A stretch of DNA of 30,142 bases from Avimonas intestinalis (GTDB lineage Bacteria; Bacillota; Clostridia; Oscillospirales; Acutalibacteraceae). Both the position numbers and the translations under genes were made by a program. Under the pieces are notes generated by a model that was given only the letters and a program-made list of their open reading frames with translations, was not told the DNA's origin and did no database searches. Shown here one piece after another: positions 7,761 through 14,650 of this stretch (positions within the stretch are counted from its first letter, which is position 1; every line of letters begins with the position of its first letter). The stretch spans positions 1 to 30,142 of the forward strand of contig CAJFID010000031.1 of the NCBI GenBank assembly GCA_904380375.1. The letters run 5' to 3'.

Positions 7761-8645
7761 ATGCCCGTGGAGGAGATCGTGACGGACGGCACGCTGCGGG
7801 AAATCCGGCTGCACGGGACGGCCGGTTTCCCCTTCGCCTATTACCTGGACGACATGGATCAATACGAAAAGCGCGTGATTGAATGGCATTGGCATCAGGA
7901 ATTCGAGTTTGTCTGCGTGCAGCGCGGCCCGGTCGACTGCCGGATCGGGGAAGAAAGGCTCCGGCTTGCGCAGGGTGCGGGACTGTTCATCAACAGCGGC
8001 GTGATCCACCGCTTTGAGGCGCCTGGCCAGGGGCTGCTGCCCAACATCCTGTTTTCCCCCCTCTTCTTTTCCGGACCGGACTCGGTGGTGTATAAGCAGG
8101 ATGTGGCGCCTGTCCTTTCCTCCGCCTGCCAATACGTCCTCCTGGACGGCTCCGCCCCCTGGCATACCGCGGTGCTGGACCGCCTTTGGGCGGTCTGCCG
8201 GCAGGCGCAGGAGGACGGCCCGCTCCGGGAGCTGCGGATACAGGCCCTTGTCTGCTGCCTGTGGGCGGATTTCCTGCTGCAGGCGCGCAGCCTGTTCGCC
8301 GTCCCCCGCACGGACAGCCGCGCCCTGCAGCAGTCCCGCTTACAGCATATGCTGCAGTTTATCCATCGGCATTATGCGGACAAGATCACCCTCGAGGATA
8401 TCGCCGGGGCGGCGAACATCAGCAAGAGCGAGGCGCTGCGCTGCTTTCACGCCGGGGTGCAGACCACGCCGGTGCGCTACCTGATCGCCTACCGCCTGCA
8501 CCGCGCCAAGGCGCTGCTCGAGGCGGACGACCGGCCTATTGCGCAGGTTGCGTCAGAGGTCGGCTTTGAGGAGGCCGGGCATTTTACCCACGCGTTTACC
8601 AAAGCGTTCGGCGCATCGCCGCGGACGTTCCGTTCCCGCCGCTGA
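7761..8645 (+). CDS. AraC family transcriptional regulator
   Basis: This 294-residue protein begins with a cupin-type ligand-sensing domain (WHWHQEFEFVCVQRG; GLFINSGVIHRF). Two AraC/XylS helix-turn-helix motifs make up the last ~100 residues: ITLEDIAGAANISKSEALRCF and PIAQVASEVGFEEAGHFTHAF, followed by ASPRTFR. Two adjacent ATGs (7758 and 7761) fit; 7761 has the better distance from AAGGGG. It probably senses a sugar or related compound and controls the divergent MFS gene through the ATATCGCCG repeats. The gene order and operator geometry support this, but the ligand is unknown. Confidence 0.9.
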   Translation: MPVEEIVTDGTLREIRLHGTAGFPFAYYLDDMDQYEKRVIEWHWHQEFEFVCVQRGPVDCRIGEERLRLAQGAGLFINSGVIHRFEAPGQGLLPNILFSPLFFSGPDSVVYKQDVAPVLSSACQYVLLDGSAPWHTAVLDRLWAVCRQAQEDGPLRELRIQALVCCLWADFLLQARSLFAVPRTDSRALQQSRLQHMLQFIHRHYADKITLEDIAGAANISKSEALRCFHAGVQTTPVRYLIAYRLHRAKALLEADDRPIAQVASEVGFEEAGHFTHAFTKAFGASPRTFRSRR

Positions 8646-8757
8646 GCCGGAGCATGGCCTGGCGCCGGGCGGAGGGCGGCGCTGCGCCGTCCCCTGCAAA
8701 ACGGGGACAAATCGTGAGCACGTAGGGAGGATGGGCGGAAGAGGAGCAAAAAGGGGC

Positions 8758-8787
8758 GAAAAGAAGTGAAAAGAAGTGAAAAGGAGA
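8758..8787 (+). repeat. Three tandem 10-bp purine repeats downstream of the AraC gene
   Basis: GAAAAGAAGT, GAAAAGAAGT and GAAAAGGAGA follow one another at 10-base steps in a purine-only tract. The same kind of 10-bp purine array lies at 3691-3740, also about 110-170 bases after a plus-strand gene. The remainder of 8646-8842 holds no gene. Confidence 0.6.
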
Positions 8788-8842
8788 AGGGCCAAAACGA
8801 GATTGGCCTTTGCCCCGGATTGGCCTCGGGGAAATCTTTCCC

Positions 8843-8870
8843 GCAAGGGCAAAGTATCCCTTGCTTTTTT
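8843..8870 (+). terminator. Terminator after the AraC gene
   Basis: GCAAGGG, an 8-base loop, CCCTTGC, then six T. The 3' arm overlaps the -35 box of the secG promoter. Confidence 0.8.
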
Positions 8871-8889
8871 AACCTTGCTGTGCTAATAT
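8861..8889 (+). promoter_or_regulatory. Promoter of secG
   Basis: TTGCTT, a 17-base spacer and TAATAT. The -35 hexamer is formed by the 3' arm and first Ts of the upstream terminator. The transcript would start near 8896, about 57 bases before the secG ATG. Confidence 0.7.
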
Positions 8890-8952
8890 ATAGAGGTATC
8901 GCTTTGTATTGCTTTGGTTATATTTAGGATAAAATATGCGGAGGGGCCGGAA

Positions 8953-9204
8953 ATGACTGCGTTTGAAATTATTATTGGTATTATTCTGATTGCTTTTTCC
9001 CTGCTGATTATCGCCGTCGTGCTATTGCAGGAAGGGCGGCAGGCCAACCTGGGGGCGATCCAGGGCGCGGCGGATACGTTTTTGGAAAAGGGCCGGGCCC
9101 GTACCTGGGATGCGCGGCTTGCCAAGTGGACCAAGGTGATCGCCGTTACGTTTTTTGTCCTAGTTTTCGTCGGGATGCTGATCACGAAATTCCTAGGTGC
9201 CTAA
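8953..9204 (+). CDS. secG: Preprotein translocase subunit SecG
   Basis: This 83-residue small membrane subunit of the SecYEG channel has two TM helices (~4-25 and ~58-79). The conserved loop between them carries VVLLQEGRQANLGAIQGAAD, which corresponds to the family's LLQxGKxxGLxG-SG segment. The start is ATG 8953 because GGAGGGG precedes it by 6 bases; an upstream in-frame start at 8914 lacks a ribosome site. The position directly before rnr is the usual Firmicutes order (secG-rnr-smpB). An efficient terminator separates it from rnr. Confidence 0.92.
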   Translation: MTAFEIIIGIILIAFSLLIIAVVLLQEGRQANLGAIQGAADTFLEKGRARTWDARLAKWTKVIAVTFFVLVFVGMLITKFLGA

Positions 9205-9215
9205 AACGTGGATTC

Positions 9216-9249
9216 CCGCCCTGCTCCTTTGGAGCAGGGCGGTTTTTTT
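9216..9249 (+). terminator. Strong terminator after secG
   Basis: A 12-bp perfect stem (CCGCCCTGCTCC with GGAGCAGGGCGG), a TTT loop and then seven T. The rest of 9250-9476 shows no clear promoter or gene. Confidence 0.92.
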
Positions 9250-9476
9250 CACCGGATAATCCCCGGCATAAACCGGGCCGCCGGGCAGAGAATAGATAGC
9301 GGATGCACAGAGGGTGCGGAAAGGCTCAAGAGGAAAAAGGCGCGGCCGGTGGAGCAGGCGGAAATCCAATACGGGGAAAGCGGAAACCGGCAAATAAAGG
9401 CGGAAAAAACGAGGAAGGGATTCCGGGCAGGCCGGCCTTTGGCCCGCCCGGCAGACAGAGGAAAGGTCGGATAGCG

Positions 9477-11624
9477 ATGGCAAAATACACGGGCGATGAG
9501 ATAAAACGGAAAATCCTCCGCCGTTTGGGCGGGGAGAAAAAGGGGCTTTCCGCCGACGCGCTGGCGCAGGCCCTCCGCCTGAAAAAGAAGGAACGCCCCC
9601 TCCTGCTTTTGACGCTTGAACGAATGGAGCAGAGGGGGGAGGTCGTCTGCGGGAAAAAGGGGCGGTATACCCTGGCGGGCGCCAGCGATGTCCGCGCCCG
9701 GCTGCTGTCCCTCAACCGCGGCTTCGGCTTTGCCCGGCCGGAGGACGGGGGCGCGGACTGCTTTATCCCCGGTCGCTTCCTGAACGGCGCGCTGCCGGGG
9801 GATACCGTGCTGGTCCGCCTCGGCCCGCCGGACGCCCGCGGCCCGCAGGGCGAGATCACGCAGGTTTTGGAGCAAGGGGGCCGCCTGTATACCGGCCGTT
9901 TGGTTTCCGCCGGGGAAAAACGGCAGGAGGTTCTGCCCGATTCCCTGATCCGCTTCCCCCTCCCGGTCAAAAAGGGGGAGTGCGAGGCGCTGCCGGGGGA
10001 TAAGGTGCGTTTCCGCGTCACCTTCGACAAGCGCGGCGACCCGGTCGCCCGGGTGGTGACCGCCTACGGCAGCGCGGACAGCGCCCGGGTATGCGCCGAC
10101 GCCATTGTGGACGCGGCGGGGATCCCTTCCGCCTTCCCGCCGGAGGTGTCCGGCCAGGCGGAGGCGCTGCGGGACGCGGGCATCACGCCGGCGGACCTAC
10201 AGGGCCGGGAGGATCTGCGGGATTGGACGATTTTCACCATTGACGGCAAGGACGCCAAGGATTTGGACGACGCGGTCTCCCTTGATCCCGAGGGGGAGGG
10301 CTGGCGGCTCGGCGTGCATATCGCCGACGTGTCCCACTATGTCCGGGAGGGGACGCCCCTTGACCGCGAGGCGCGGCGGCGGGGTACGTCGGTGTATTTC
10401 GCCGACCGGGTCATCCCCATGCTGCCGGAGGCCCTCTCAAACGGCGCCTGCTCCTTAAACGCGGGGACGGACAAGCTCACCCTATCCGCTATCCTCCACC
10501 TTGATAAGGACGGAAACCTGCGGAAGTCCGAGATCCGCAAAACGGTCATCCGCTCCTGCGTCCGTGGGGTCTACAGCGAGATCAACGCCCTGTTTGACGG
10601 GTCGGCGGATAAGAAGGTGCAGAAAAAATACGCCGCCGTCCGCCCTGTGCTGGACAATATGCGGGCCTTGGCCCGGCGGCTGAAGGAGGCGGCGGCCGCC
10701 CGAGGGACCATGGACCTGATCAGCAGCGAGTCGGTGTTTGTCCTGGACGAGCAGGGCCATCCGGTCGACCTGGTGGCCCGCGCCACCGGCGAGAGCGAGG
10801 GGATGATTGAGCAGTTCATGATCGCCGCCAACGTCGCGGTCGCCGCCTATGCCCGCCGGCGGGGGATCCCCTTCGTCTACCGGGTGCATGACCAGCCGGA
10901 TCCCACCAAGCTCCAGGTTTTGAGCGAGACGGCGCAGCGCCTGGGGCTGAAAACCGTCCGCCTGTCCGCCCAGCCGGATCTGCGTGAGCTGATGGAAGAG
11001 GCGAGGGAAACCTCCTACGCCCGGCTGATTTCCGACCGGCTCCTGCGGTCGATGGCCAAGGCGCAGTACAGCGAAAACCCGCTGGGGCATTATGGTCTGG
11101 CGCTCAAGGATTACTGCCACTTTACCTCTCCCATCCGCCGGTATCCCGACCTCAGCATCCACCGCATCCTGTCGGATGCGATCGCGGGGGTGCCGAAGGA
11201 CGAGCTGGCCCGCCGCTACACCGCCTTTGTGCGGGAGTCGGCCGACCTGTCCTCCCAATACGAGGTGCGGGCCATGACCGCGGAGCGGGAATGCGAGGGC
11301 TGTTACAAAGCCGAATACATGGCCCGCTTCCTGGGGGAAACCTTCCCCGGCGTGATCGCTTCGGTCACTTCCTTCGGGCTGTTTGTGGAGCTGCCCAATT
11401 CGGCGGAGGGGCTGGTCCGTGTGGACGACCTGCCCGAAGCCGACCTGCGGTACGACGACGTCGCTTCCCTGGTCAATAAGCGGGGGCGCCCGGTGTATAC
11501 GGTGGGGGACGCGATGACGGTGCGGGTCGCCGCCACGGACGTTTCCTCCGGACAGGTTGATTTCACCCCGGTCGCGGCATCGGATGCGCCGGATATTCCG
11601 GCACGGGATGGAAAATTGGATTAA
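9477..11624 (+). CDS. rnr: Ribonuclease R
   Basis: This is a 715-residue 3'-to-5' exoribonuclease that degrades structured RNA and takes part in rRNA and tmRNA-linked mRNA turnover. An N-terminal winged-helix segment (~1-65) is followed by cold-shock/OB folds (~70-230; LLSLNRGFGFARPEDGG). The RNB catalytic domain starts at ~250 with the Asp cluster FTIDGKDAKDLDDAVSLD and runs through HFTSPIRRYPDLSIHR. An S1 domain lies at ~624-700 (GVIASVTSFGLFVELP). The start is ATG 9477 with AGAGGAAAGG upstream; an open frame runs back to 9303 but has low-complexity, non-conserved-looking sequence. No smpB follows, unlike in many relatives. Confidence 0.95.
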   Translation: MAKYTGDEIKRKILRRLGGEKKGLSADALAQALRLKKKERPLLLLTLERMEQRGEVVCGKKGRYTLAGASDVRARLLSLNRGFGFARPEDGGADCFIPGRFLNGALPGDTVLVRLGPPDARGPQGEITQVLEQGGRLYTGRLVSAGEKRQEVLPDSLIRFPLPVKKGECEALPGDKVRFRVTFDKRGDPVARVVTAYGSADSARVCADAIVDAAGIPSAFPPEVSGQAEALRDAGITPADLQGREDLRDWTIFTIDGKDAKDLDDAVSLDPEGEGWRLGVHIADVSHYVREGTPLDREARRRGTSVYFADRVIPMLPEALSNGACSLNAGTDKLTLSAILHLDKDGNLRKSEIRKTVIRSCVRGVYSEINALFDGSADKKVQKKYAAVRPVLDNMRALARRLKEAAAARGTMDLISSESVFVLDEQGHPVDLVARATGESEGMIEQFMIAANVAVAAYARRRGIPFVYRVHDQPDPTKLQVLSETAQRLGLKTVRLSAQPDLRELMEEARETSYARLISDRLLRSMAKAQYSENPLGHYGLALKDYCHFTSPIRRYPDLSIHRILSDAIAGVPKDELARRYTAFVRESADLSSQYEVRAMTAERECEGCYKAEYMARFLGETFPGVIASVTSFGLFVELPNSAEGLVRVDDLPEADLRYDDVASLVNKRGRPVYTVGDAMTVRVAATDVSSGQVDFTPVAASDAPDIPARDGKLD

Positions 11625-11634
11625 GGATAGGAAT

Positions 11635-11674
11635 AGCGGGCCGCGGCAAACCTATGCCGCGGCCCGCTGGTTTT
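11635..11674. terminator. Terminator between rnr and the convergent ferredoxin gene
   Basis: A 14-bp perfect stem (AGCGGGCCGCGGCA with TGCCGCGGCCCGCT), a 6-base loop, then GGTTTT. It could serve both convergent genes. Confidence 0.8.
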
Positions 11675-11698
11675 GTTGGTCTATACCGCGCGGTTGCG

Positions 11699-11932
11699 CT
11701 ATCCCTCGTTCAAAAGGGCGCCCGGGCCGGAAGCCCGGGGCGAATCGCCGTTTTCCCGCTGGGGATCGTAAAGGCACGCCGCCACGCAGCGGCCGCAGCC
11801 GGTACACTGCCCGTCCACCACGGGGGAATAAAAGCCGCAGCGGTTTTTCGCAAAGGAAATATGCTCGCAGATGCGGCAGGCCCCGCATCCTGTGCAGGTC
11901 CCGCCGCGGACAATCCGTTCGACGTTATCCAC
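11699..11932 (-). CDS. Small 4Fe-4S ferredoxin-like protein
   Basis: A 77-residue protein starting at GTG 11932, with AAAGGGGGA 8 bases upstream. Nine of its residues are Cys. The first group is CTGCGACRIC (Cys13, 16, 19, 22) plus Cys32; the second is CTGCGRCVAAC (Cys43, 46, 49, 53). The spacing CxxCxxC...CxxCxxCxxxC and the GFYSPVVDG segment between them match the double-cluster domain seen at the N-terminus of F420-hydrogenase beta-like proteins, here alone. It is probably an electron carrier. The first 8 bases overlap the end of the Cys-rich membrane protein gene, which suggests translational coupling. Confidence 0.8.
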   Translation of the reverse strand: MDNVERIVRGGTCTGCGACRICEHISFAKNRCGFYSPVVDGQCTGCGRCVAACLYDPQRENGDSPRASGPGALLNEG

Positions 11933-12161
11933 AGCGCCCGTCCCCCTTTCCGCCGCCTCTTTCCTCTGCCGCCGGTTCCTCGGGGCCCGGCCTTGTGCCG
12001 GGGGAACTCCGGCCGCAGCCTCCGCAGCCCTTGCCGCCTCCGCTGCAGCCATGGCATCCGCCGCACCCGCCGCCCGGCTTCCGGCGGCGGATGCCGTAGG
12101 CGACCCCGCCGGCCACGGCGGCCACTGCCAGGATGAGAATGACGATATCCGCGGGGGACAT
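11925..12161 (-). CDS. FeoB-associated Cys-rich membrane protein
   Basis: A 78-residue protein with one N-terminal TM helix (~5-24), a basic GIRRRK stop-transfer, then a Gly/Cys run (GCGGCHGCSGGGKGCGGCG) with six Cys. This is the hallmark of small proteins usually found next to the ferrous iron transporter FeoB. The start is ATG 12161 behind a near-perfect AAAGGAGG. No feoB or feoA is in the window, so its partner must be elsewhere or its job differs. It is coupled to the downstream ferredoxin gene. Confidence 0.82.
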   Translation of the reverse strand: MSPADIVILILAVAAVAGGVAYGIRRRKPGGGCGGCHGCSGGGKGCGGCGRSSPGTRPGPEEPAAEERGGGKGDGRCG

Positions 12162-12215
12162 GGCCGCCGCCTCCTTTCATGCGAGTGTTCCGTTTTTCAG
12201 GGGGATTCGCGCGCC

Positions 12216-12824
12216 TTAGAGCGCGTCCACCGCTTCCCCCAGCCGCCGCCCCGCCTGGGCCGCCAGCGCGAGGGCGGGCGACAGGTCCTGCCCGGCATCC
12301 GCGCCGGTGTAGTGGACGGCGGCTTCCAGCGTGCCGTTCAGGATGGTGAGCACCGGACGGAGCTGGCGTTCGAGCATCTCCCCTGCCTGCGGGTCGTCCG
12401 CCCCGGACACGGTGAGCAGCGCGACCCGCTTGGGGCGGGGGATGGGCGGCCGGACGCCCCGGATAAACCGGGCGGACCAATACCGCTGCGTCCGGTCAAT
12501 TACCGCTTTGAGCGGCGCGGGGAAGGAGAGGTTGTATACCGGGGAGGCAAAAACCAGGATGTCCGCCCTCTCAAGCAGGGCGTAAAATTCCTTCAGGTCC
12601 GGCCGGACGCAGCCGTCCTGCCGATGGCAGGCGCGGCAGTCGTTGCAGGGCAGGACCGGCTGCGCAAAGCAGTCGAAGCGGTCAACGACAGTTCCCGGCG
12701 GCAGCGCCGCTTCCAGTGCGGCCAGCAGCCGGGCGGTCCCCCCCTTGGAATGGGGGGAGCCGAAAACCAGCAGCGCCCGCGTCCCCTCAAAGCAGGGTGC
12801 GTTCGTCGCAGTAGTCGCACACAA
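12216..12824 (-). CDS. Flavodoxin-fold NAD(P)H-dependent oxidoreductase with Cys motif
   Basis: About 200 residues of the NADPH-dependent FMN reductase / iron-sulfur flavoprotein type. The FMN phosphate loop is FGSPHSKGGTARLL, the Cys-rich loop is CNDCRACHRQDGC followed by VRPD, and the isoalloxazine-contact segment is FASPVYNLSFPAPLKAVIDR. It probably passes electrons from NAD(P)H to an acceptor. The start is uncertain: the conserved region begins almost at the pyrB stop codon and no ATG or GTG suits it. I chose TTG 12824 inside pyrB, preceded by GGTGATC, a perfect match to the 5' part of the anti-Shine-Dalgarno. A CTG at 12773 behind GAGGGG is the alternative. Either way it is coupled to pyrB. 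Confidence 0.8.
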   Translation of the reverse strand: MCATTATNAPCFEGTRALLVFGSPHSKGGTARLLAALEAALPPGTVVDRFDCFAQPVLPCNDCRACHRQDGCVRPDLKEFYALLERADILVFASPVYNLSFPAPLKAVIDRTQRYWSARFIRGVRPPIPRPKRVALLTVSGADDPQAGEMLERQLRPVLTILNGTLEAAVHYTGADAGQDLSPALALAAQAGRRLGEAVDAL

Positions 12825-13863
12825 GCAGATCACCGCTCTTTCGGAAGGTATGGGGGAGGTAGGGCTCCTGATGGGTGATGCAGCCAGGGTTGGCGCACAG
12901 GGCATCGACCCCCTTGGGCGGGACGGGCAGCTCCTTATGCGTGTTTTCAAGCATCTTCATCATCAGGGCCATGCGGGCGTACAGCCCGTACTCGGTCTGC
13001 TCAAAATATTTGGCGCGGGGGTCGTCGTCCACCTCAATGGCGATCTCGTCAACCCGGGGCAGGGGATGCAGCACCACCAGATCCCTTTTGGCCGCCTTCA
13101 TCTTGGCGGCGTCAAGGATGTAAACGCCCTTCTGCCGTTCATATTCCTCCGGGGAGTCAAACCGCTCCCGCTGGATGCGGGTCATATACAGCACGTCCAG
13201 CAGCGGCATAGCCTCGGCCAGGCTGTCCACCTCCTGCCACGGGCAGCCCGCGGCGGAGAGGAAATCCTTGATATACATTGGCACGCCCAGTTTTTTGGTG
13301 GAGATCAGCACAAAGCGGTTGCCCGGGAAGCCCGCCATCGCTTTGATCAGCGAGTGGACGGTCCGCCCGTTTTTGAGGTCTCCGCACAGCCCGATGCACA
13401 GCCCGTCAAAGGTTCCCTTCTCATTGCGGAGGGTCACCAGGTCGGTCAGCGTCTGGGTCGGGTGCAGGTGCCCGCCGTCCCCGGCGTTGATCACCGGGAC
13501 GCGGGAATACAGGGAGGCGGCCTTGGCCGCCCCGGCGGCGGGGTGCCGCATGGCGATGATGTCGGAATACCCGCTCACCACCCGGATGGTGTCCTTGAGG
13601 CTTTCCCCCTTGGAGACAGAGGAGTTGGCCGGGTTGTCGAAGCCGATGATCCGCCCGCCCAGCCGCAGCATCGCGGTTTGGAAGGACATTTGGGTGCGGG
13701 TGGATGGCTCATAGAATAGGGTGGCCAGGATCCGGCCGCGGCATACGCCGTAATAGTCGTCCATATGCTCCCGGATATCGCAGGCCAGGCGGGTAATTTC
13801 CTCCCACTCCGCGACCGAGAGGTCGTCCAGGTCGATCAGATGACGCGATTGCATCGGCTCCAC
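12787..13863 (-). CDS. pyrB: Aspartate carbamoyltransferase with C-terminal PyrI-like zinc finger
   Basis: Catalyses carbamoyl phosphate + aspartate to carbamoyl aspartate in pyrimidine synthesis. At 358 residues it is ~50 longer than a plain catalytic chain. The carbamoyl-phosphate motif FYEPSTRT is at ~50-57, the 80s-type loop SVSKGES at ~82-88, HPTQTLTDL at ~134-142, and HPLPRVDEI at 266-274. The tail (from ~313) carries Cys323, Cys328, Cys349 and Cys352 in CANPGCITHQEP...CDYC. This matches the zinc-binding domain of the regulatory chain PyrI (CxNxxCIxHxEP...CxYC), without PyrI's nucleotide-binding domain. The start is GTG 13863, 7 bases after AAGGA; ATG 13854 is possible. Confidence 0.93.
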   Translation of the reverse strand: MEPMQSRHLIDLDDLSVAEWEEITRLACDIREHMDDYYGVCRGRILATLFYEPSTRTQMSFQTAMLRLGGRIIGFDNPANSSVSKGESLKDTIRVVSGYSDIIAMRHPAAGAAKAASLYSRVPVINAGDGGHLHPTQTLTDLVTLRNEKGTFDGLCIGLCGDLKNGRTVHSLIKAMAGFPGNRFVLISTKKLGVPMYIKDFLSAAGCPWQEVDSLAEAMPLLDVLYMTRIQRERFDSPEEYERQKGVYILDAAKMKAAKRDLVVLHPLPRVDEIAIEVDDDPRAKYFEQTEYGLYARMALMMKMLENTHKELPVPPKGVDALCANPGCITHQEPYLPHTFRKSGDLLVCDYCDERTLL

Positions 13864-13925
13864 TTCCGTTTCCTTGATTTCAGGCCGCTGCGCGCGGCGG
13901 GCGGGGCGGTGCTATGCCCTATGAC

Positions 13926-13954
13926 AGTTTACCAGCTTTTTCGCCGCCATGCAA
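13926..13954 (-). promoter_or_regulatory. Promoter of pyrB
   Basis: Minus strand: TTGCAT, a 17-base spacer and TAAACT preceded by TGG. Transcription would start near 13919, leaving a ~55-base leader. No PyrR-type attenuator is visible. Between here and the tRNA promoter there are only GC palindromes, for example 13959-13979 and 14003-14024. Confidence 0.65.
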
Positions 13955-14056
13955 CATCCCGCCCCAAACTTGGGGGCGGCTTAGACGCCGGAGGGCGGAA
14001 AGGGCCGCGGGCAGGCCCGCGGCCGCGTTGCCCGGACGGGGCTCTGCGATTCGGGC

Positions 14057-14085
14057 TTGATTTTTGGACGGGAGTAGTGTATACT
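14057..14085 (+). promoter_or_regulatory. Promoter of tRNA-Leu
   Basis: TTGATT, a 17-base spacer and TATACT, 38 bases before the mature 5' end of the tRNA. Confidence 0.75.
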
Positions 14086-14123
14086 AAATTACGCTTTCTT
14101 TGGGAAGCGGATGGTGGCAGTAT

Positions 14124-14210
14124 GCCGGTGTGATGGAATTGGCAGACGTGACGGACTCAAAATCCGTTGGTAGCGATACCGTGCCGGTTCGAGTCCGGCC
14201 ACCGGCACCA
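14124..14210 (+). tRNA. tRNA-Leu (anticodon CAA)
   Basis: Acceptor strands GCCGGTG and CACCGGC, discriminator A and an encoded CCA (14208-14210). The anticodon stem ACGGA/TCCGT holds the loop CTCAAAA, giving anticodon CAA, which reads UUG. A long variable arm marks a class II tRNA. The T loop GGTTCGAGTCC is canonical. Confidence 0.95.
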
Positions 14211-14227
14211 TGAAGGGTTGACAAAAA
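14209..14227 (+). repeat. Direct repeat flanking the tRNA, copy 1 (att-like)
   Basis: The 19-base string CATGAAGGGTTGACAAAAA begins in the CCA end of the tRNA and occurs again at 15740-15758. Similarity continues, with a one-base indel and mismatches, through the terminator's second arm and T-run. The segment between the copies is AT-rich and holds one gene. Confidence 0.6.
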
Positions 14228-14248
14228 AGATGTCAACCCTTTTTTTGC
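14213..14248 (+). terminator. Terminator of tRNA-Leu
   Basis: An 11-bp stem AAGGGTTGACA / TGTCAACCCTT with an A-rich loop, followed by a run of T. A decayed copy of the same sequence lies at 15740-15773. Confidence 0.85.
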
Positions 14249-14403
14249 CTTTGGCAGAAAAATAAGTCATCCGCCCGCTTCCTTGCGCCTCCTTTTCCGC
14301 AAAAAGTCACGCTCGGCTCTCCTACGCCCTCACAACGGCTCGCTGTTGCTACCAACTTTTTGCGGGTACGTGGGTCCAAATCACTTTCAGAAAATGCCGG
14401 GAA

Positions 14404-14502
14404 ATCTTTTTTTGTATCACCCTTACACACTTGCGGTGGGCAAGACGCGCACTGCAGGTTTTTTTGCCCAAACGATTGGCCCGCGCCGGAGCGGATCTTT
14501 TT
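14404..14502 (+). repeat. ~91-bp interspersed repeat, copy 1
   Basis: The unit runs from ATCTTTTTTTGT to GCGG before the next ATCTTTTT. It contains CACTTGCGGTGGGCAAG and GCACTGCAGGTTTT and aligns along its length with 15627-15727. The core forms a short inverted repeat (GCGGTG with CACTGC). The rest of 14249-14403 has an 11-base inverted pair (CCGCAAAAAGT near 14297, ACTTTTTGCGG near 14355) but no supported gene. Confidence 0.65.
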
Positions 14503-14516
14503 CGTCCGATCTTGAC

Positions 14517-14559
14517 AACGTAAAAAGAGGGTTCCCAAAGGGAAACCTCTTTTTACGTT
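14517..14559. terminator. Long bidirectional hairpin
   Basis: Arms 14517-14536 and 14540-14559 pair at 19 of 20 positions around an AAA loop. A5 and T5 tracts lie inside the arms, so either strand could use it as a terminator. It sits ~90 bases upstream of the toroid-like gene. Confidence 0.8.
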
Positions 14560-14650
14560 GCTGAGGCCTCTTTTATATCCATTGATTTTTAACATAATAA
14601 ATGCTATATTATTGATACGATTTATTAATGTTTTTGAGAGGTGACAACAT

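Noticed and set aside
9303..9476. N-terminal extension of RNase R
   Set aside because: The upstream frame is open but Lys/Gly-rich and featureless. The ATG at 9477 has a ribosome site and starts the normal winged-helix region.
14283..14564. Small open frames on both strands between tRNA-Leu and the toroid-like gene
   Set aside because: They cover the ~91-bp repeat and the long hairpin, lack ribosome sites and have no recognisable domain.
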